The translations under genes and the position numbers were made by a program. A model generated the notes under the pieces. It had not been told where the DNA came from. It ran no database searches and worked only from the letters and a program-made list of their open reading frames with translations. Below are positions 37,252 to 39,738 of a DNA stretch of 39,738 nt, piece after piece. Every line of letters begins with the position of its first letter. Positions within the stretch are counted from its first letter, which is position 1. The stretch comes from Hellea sp964472905 (GTDB lineage Bacteria > Pseudomonadota > Alphaproteobacteria > Caulobacterales > Maricaulaceae): the NCBI GenBank assembly GCA_964472905.1, contig CAYYMI010000023.1, positions 1 to 39,738 of the forward strand, given 5' to 3'.

Positions 37252-39279
37252 TTACCCTGTCTCAAACTCCATAATCACTTCGTCTACCGCGAGGTTGTCT
37301 CCGGCTTCACAGTTGATTTTGGCGATGACGCCTTTTTTCTCGGCCCGTAATGTATTTTCCATTTTCATGGCTTCGACGACAGCGAGGGCTTGGCCGTCTT
37401 GAACTTCGTCGCCTTCTTTGACCATCACAGAGACAATCACGCCGGGCATGGGGCAGAGCAGGAGATTCGATGTATCAGGCGCAATTTTGATCGGCATAAG
37501 CTTGGCCAGCTCCGCCCCGCGCGGGGTGCGCACAGCAACTTTAAACTCACACCCTCTGTGCCAGACCGTATAACCTTCGGCGCATTTACGCGCTTTGAAA
37601 TTAAAACTGTTATTATCAACAAAGGCACGGACAAGCTCTTGCCCTGGTTTCCAGCTCGTCAGCACTTCCATTTCAATGGCGGCTTTGTCCTCATCGGGAT
37701 TATCCATGACGATCGTACGCAGGCCTTGCTCGCCATTAATATCGGCGGTGTAATGGGTGTCGCCAATCTGTACCGCCCATTCATCAGGAATATGACGAGC
37801 ATGATTGGCCAGAGCGCCAGTGATTGCAGCCGCGCGGTGTTCGGAAATATCATGCATGAGCGCGCACATCGCGGCGAGTTTGCGCGTATGGCCCAGATTA
37901 ACCTCGGCCCCCTCAAAGCCGTCTGGATATTCATCGGCGATAAAGGCGGTGGTGATGTCCCCGCGTTCAAACCGGTCATGATCATAGACCGCTTGAAGGA
38001 AGGGAATATTGTGCCCAATACCGTCGAGCTCAAATTCGTCGAGGGCGCGCTTCATCGTATTTATGGCGACGCCGCGGTCCTCGCCCCATGTGCAGAGCTT
38101 GGCAATCATCGGATCGTAATACATCGAGATTTCGCCGCCCTCAAAAACGCCCGTATCATTACGTATGATTGAGCCGCTCGCCAGCGTGCCTTCAGCGGGC
38201 GGGCGGTAGCGTTTGAGACGGCCAATTGACGGCAGGAAATTCCGGTAAGGGTCTTCGGCGTAAATACGCGATTCAATCGCCCAGCCATTGAGCTCCACAT
38301 CTTTTTGTTTGATCGTGAGCTTATCGCCATTTGCCGATTTTATCATCTGCTCAACGAGGTCTACGCCTGTAATTAATTCCGTCACAGGATGTTCGACCTG
38401 TAGGCGGGTATTCATTTCTAGGAAGTAAAAGTTTTTATCCTTATCAACGATGAATTCCACCGTGCCCGCGCTGTCATAATCCACCGCTTTGGCGAGCGCG
38501 ACGGATTCTTTGCCCATCGCGGCGCGGGTTTTTTCATCGAGGAAAGGCGAAGGTGCTTCTTCGATGACTTTTTGGTTGCGGCGCTGAATGGAGCATTCGC
38601 GCTCGCCCAGATAAATCACATTGCCATGCTTATCGCCTAGAACCTGAATTTCGATATGGCGTGGCTCTTCGACGAATTTTTCAATGAATATTCTATCATC
38701 ACCAAAACTATTGGCGGCTTCGTTTTTGGAGGAGGCGAAGCCTTCGCGCGCCTCGGTATCATTATAGGCAATACGCATGCCCTTGCCGCCCCCGCCCGCA
38801 GACGCTTTGATCATCACGGGATAGCCGACTTTTTTAGCAATTTTAACGGCCTCATCGGCATCTTCGATCAGGCCCATATGGCCCGGTACACAAGACACGC
38901 CTGCATCTTGGGCGAGTTTCTTGGAGGTGATTTTATCACCCATAGCTGAAATGGCTTTAGGATTGGGGCCAATGAAGGTGACTTTGGCTTTTTTGAGCTT
39001 TTTGGCAAAGTCCGGATTTTCCGACAAAAAGCCATAACCGGGATGCACCGCATCTGCGCCGGTGTCTTTAATGGCGGCCATGATCTTATCCATCACGAGA
39101 TAGGATTCAGAGGCCGCAGGCGCGCCAATATGCACCGCCTCGTCGGCCATCTCGACATGCAGCGCATTTTTATCCGCGTCCGAATAAACCGCCACGGTCT
39201 TAATGCCCATCTTACGGGCAGTCTTAATCACGCGGCAGGCAATTTCCCCGCGGTTCGCTATGAGGATTTTTTTAATCAT
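37252..39279 (-). CDS. pccA: Propionyl/acetyl-CoA carboxylase alpha subunit (biotin carboxylase plus BCCP)
   Basis: A 675-residue fused biotin carboxylase and biotin carboxyl carrier. N-terminal ATP-grasp blocks include IANRGEIACRVIKTARKMGI, GYGFLSENPDFA, KASAGGGGKGMRI, RECSIQRRNQKV and MNTRLQVEHPVTE. The C-terminal BCCP shows AVVEAMKMENTL with biotinyl Lys639. With the beta subunit it carboxylates propionyl-CoA (or acetyl/methylcrotonyl-CoA) in the methylmalonyl-CoA route. The PCC-type BT linker around residues 500-600 favours PccA over ACC alpha. It lies 40 bases after the beta subunit gene on the same strand. Confidence 0.9.
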   Translation of the reverse strand: MIKKILIANRGEIACRVIKTARKMGIKTVAVYSDADKNALHVEMADEAVHIGAPAASESYLVMDKIMAAIKDTGADAVHPGYGFLSENPDFAKKLKKAKVTFIGPNPKAISAMGDKITSKKLAQDAGVSCVPGHMGLIEDADEAVKIAKKVGYPVMIKASAGGGGKGMRIAYNDTEAREGFASSKNEAANSFGDDRIFIEKFVEEPRHIEIQVLGDKHGNVIYLGERECSIQRRNQKVIEEAPSPFLDEKTRAAMGKESVALAKAVDYDSAGTVEFIVDKDKNFYFLEMNTRLQVEHPVTELITGVDLVEQMIKSANGDKLTIKQKDVELNGWAIESRIYAEDPYRNFLPSIGRLKRYRPPAEGTLASGSIIRNDTGVFEGGEISMYYDPMIAKLCTWGEDRGVAINTMKRALDEFELDGIGHNIPFLQAVYDHDRFERGDITTAFIADEYPDGFEGAEVNLGHTRKLAAMCALMHDISEHRAAAITGALANHARHIPDEWAVQIGDTHYTADINGEQGLRTIVMDNPDEDKAAIEMEVLTSWKPGQELVRAFVDNNSFNFKARKCAEGYTVWHRGCEFKVAVRTPRGAELAKLMPIKIAPDTSNLLLCPMPGVIVSVMVKEGDEVQDGQALAVVEAMKMENTLRAEKKGVIAKINCEAGDNLAVDEVIMEFETG

Positions 39280-39319
39280 TTATATTGGCTTCGTGCTTTG
39301 TAATCTCGTCCATTTTCAC

Positions 39320-39738
39320 TCACAGCGGCAGGTTCCCATGTTTCTTCCACGGGTTTTTGAGCTGCTTATCCTTGAGCATGGCAAAGGCGCGGTTGACGCG
39401 TTTGCGTGTGCCATAGGGCTGTATCACTTCGTCAATATAGCCAAGCTCGGCCGCGCGAAACGGGGACAGGAATTTGTCTTCATAATCCTTGATATGGGCG
39501 TCGGTTTTGGCCTGATCATCCAAATCTTGGCGGTGGAGAATTTCAGTCGCGCCCTTGGCCCCCATCACCGCGATTTGCGCGGTGGGCCACGCATAATTAA
39601 TATCGCCGCGCAAATGTTTGGACGCCATCACGCAGTAAGCCCCGCCAAAAGCTTTGCGGGTAATGACAGTGACTTTGGGCACGGTCGCTTCGCCGAACGC
39701 ATAAAGCAATTTCGCGCCATGTTTAATCACGCCGCCAA
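39320..39738 (-). CDS. pccB: Propionyl/acetyl-CoA carboxylase beta subunit, C-terminal part
   Basis: The carboxyltransferase subunit is truncated by the window edge: about 139 C-terminal residues are present. Blocks such as VTVITRKAFGGAYCVMASKHL, NYAWPTAQIAVMGAKGATEI and SPFRAAELGYIDEVI, then the terminal LKNPWKKHGNLPL, are characteristic of PccB and related decarboxylase-type carboxyltransferases. The frame continues past 39738. The Met seen at about 39730 is a GTG codon encoding Val in the longer protein, not a start. It precedes pccA in the same transcript. Confidence 0.92.
   Translation of the reverse strand, partial: GGVIKHGAKLLYAFGEATVPKVTVITRKAFGGAYCVMASKHLRGDINYAWPTAQIAVMGAKGATEILHRQDLDDQAKTDAHIKDYEDKFLSPFRAAELGYIDEVIQPYGTRKRVNRAFAMLKDKQLKNPWKKHGNLPL

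Noticed and set aside
37390..38172. A 260-codon open frame on the plus strand opposite pccA
   Set aside because: It is antisense to a clear biotin carboxylase gene, shows no domain, and its length results from the codon bias of the true gene.
1..39738. Search for tRNA, rRNA, CRISPR arrays, prophage or transposase genes
   Set aside because: None was seen: intergenic spaces are short, no regularly spaced repeats occur, and no integrase or transposase motif was found.

Overview
The window looks like a stretch of chromosome from an alphaproteobacterium of moderate GC content. Several families seen here are largely confined to that class: DUF2794, DUF1465, DUF1192, and the DUF1013 cell-cycle regulator TrcR. 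Other class-typical features are the ArsR-methyltransferase plus metF pair and the phosphatase-xseB-ispA-dxs-tlyA gene string. TrcR together with an exported family-9 glycoside hydrolase and several predicted lipoproteins suggests a Caulobacterales/Hyphomonadaceae-like marine heterotroph. That placement is inference, because no rRNA gene is present. I see no phage, transposase, CRISPR array or tRNA.

Layout. 1-3722: the end of an unidentified membrane protein gene, then a leftward group: HerA-like ATPase (DUF853), glutamyl-Q tRNA(Asp) synthetase and a Rieske oxygenase. 3816-8380: rightward AI-2E-family transporter, DUF1223 protein, a highly structured intergenic region, DUF2794 protein and a GH9 lipoprotein. 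8440-10328: ArsR-methyltransferase and MetF, closed by a strong terminator. 10588-15287: DjlA-like co-chaperone, small membrane protein, EamA transporter, DUF1801 protein, cytosolic-type muramoyl amidase, VOC protein and a lipoprotein esterase. 15291-19719 (leftward): histidine phosphatase, xseB, ispA, dxs, tlyA, the isoprenoid cluster. 19798-23938: LRAT-like protein, leftward signal peptidase I, YceI lipoprotein, Sua5-type tRNA threonylcarbamoyladenosine enzyme, FAD-dependent 2-hydroxyacid dehydrogenase and ribosomal protein bL31. 24013-27734: DUF1465 and DUF1192, TrcR with an elaborate leader, an SDR oxidoreductase, a divergent pair of DUF465 proteins and a GGDEF protein. 27923-34966: purEK, exported pentapeptide-repeat protein, aspS, redoxin, secreted M20 amidohydrolase and folE. 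35035-39738: DUF1499 protein, YheT-like hydrolase, unknown lipoprotein, and propionyl/acetyl-CoA carboxylase alpha with the C-terminal part of beta.

The content is mainly housekeeping: translation (gluQ, aspS, rpmE, tsaC/sua5, tlyA), isoprenoid precursors (dxs, ispA), purine and folate (purEK, folE), one-carbon metabolism (metF), secretion (lepB) and propionyl-CoA metabolism (pccAB). The less ordinary material lies between genes. The trcR leader carries a terminator-like hairpin and a 15-codon reading frame overlapping the trcR start. Positions 5769-5931 hold four potential stems. A duplicated segment at the herA/gluQ junction repeats the end of the upstream gene and creates a 9-codon mini-ORF. 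Three tandem 13-bp units sit between gluQ and the oxygenase gene. I did not find a clear new multi-gene defence or metabolic system.
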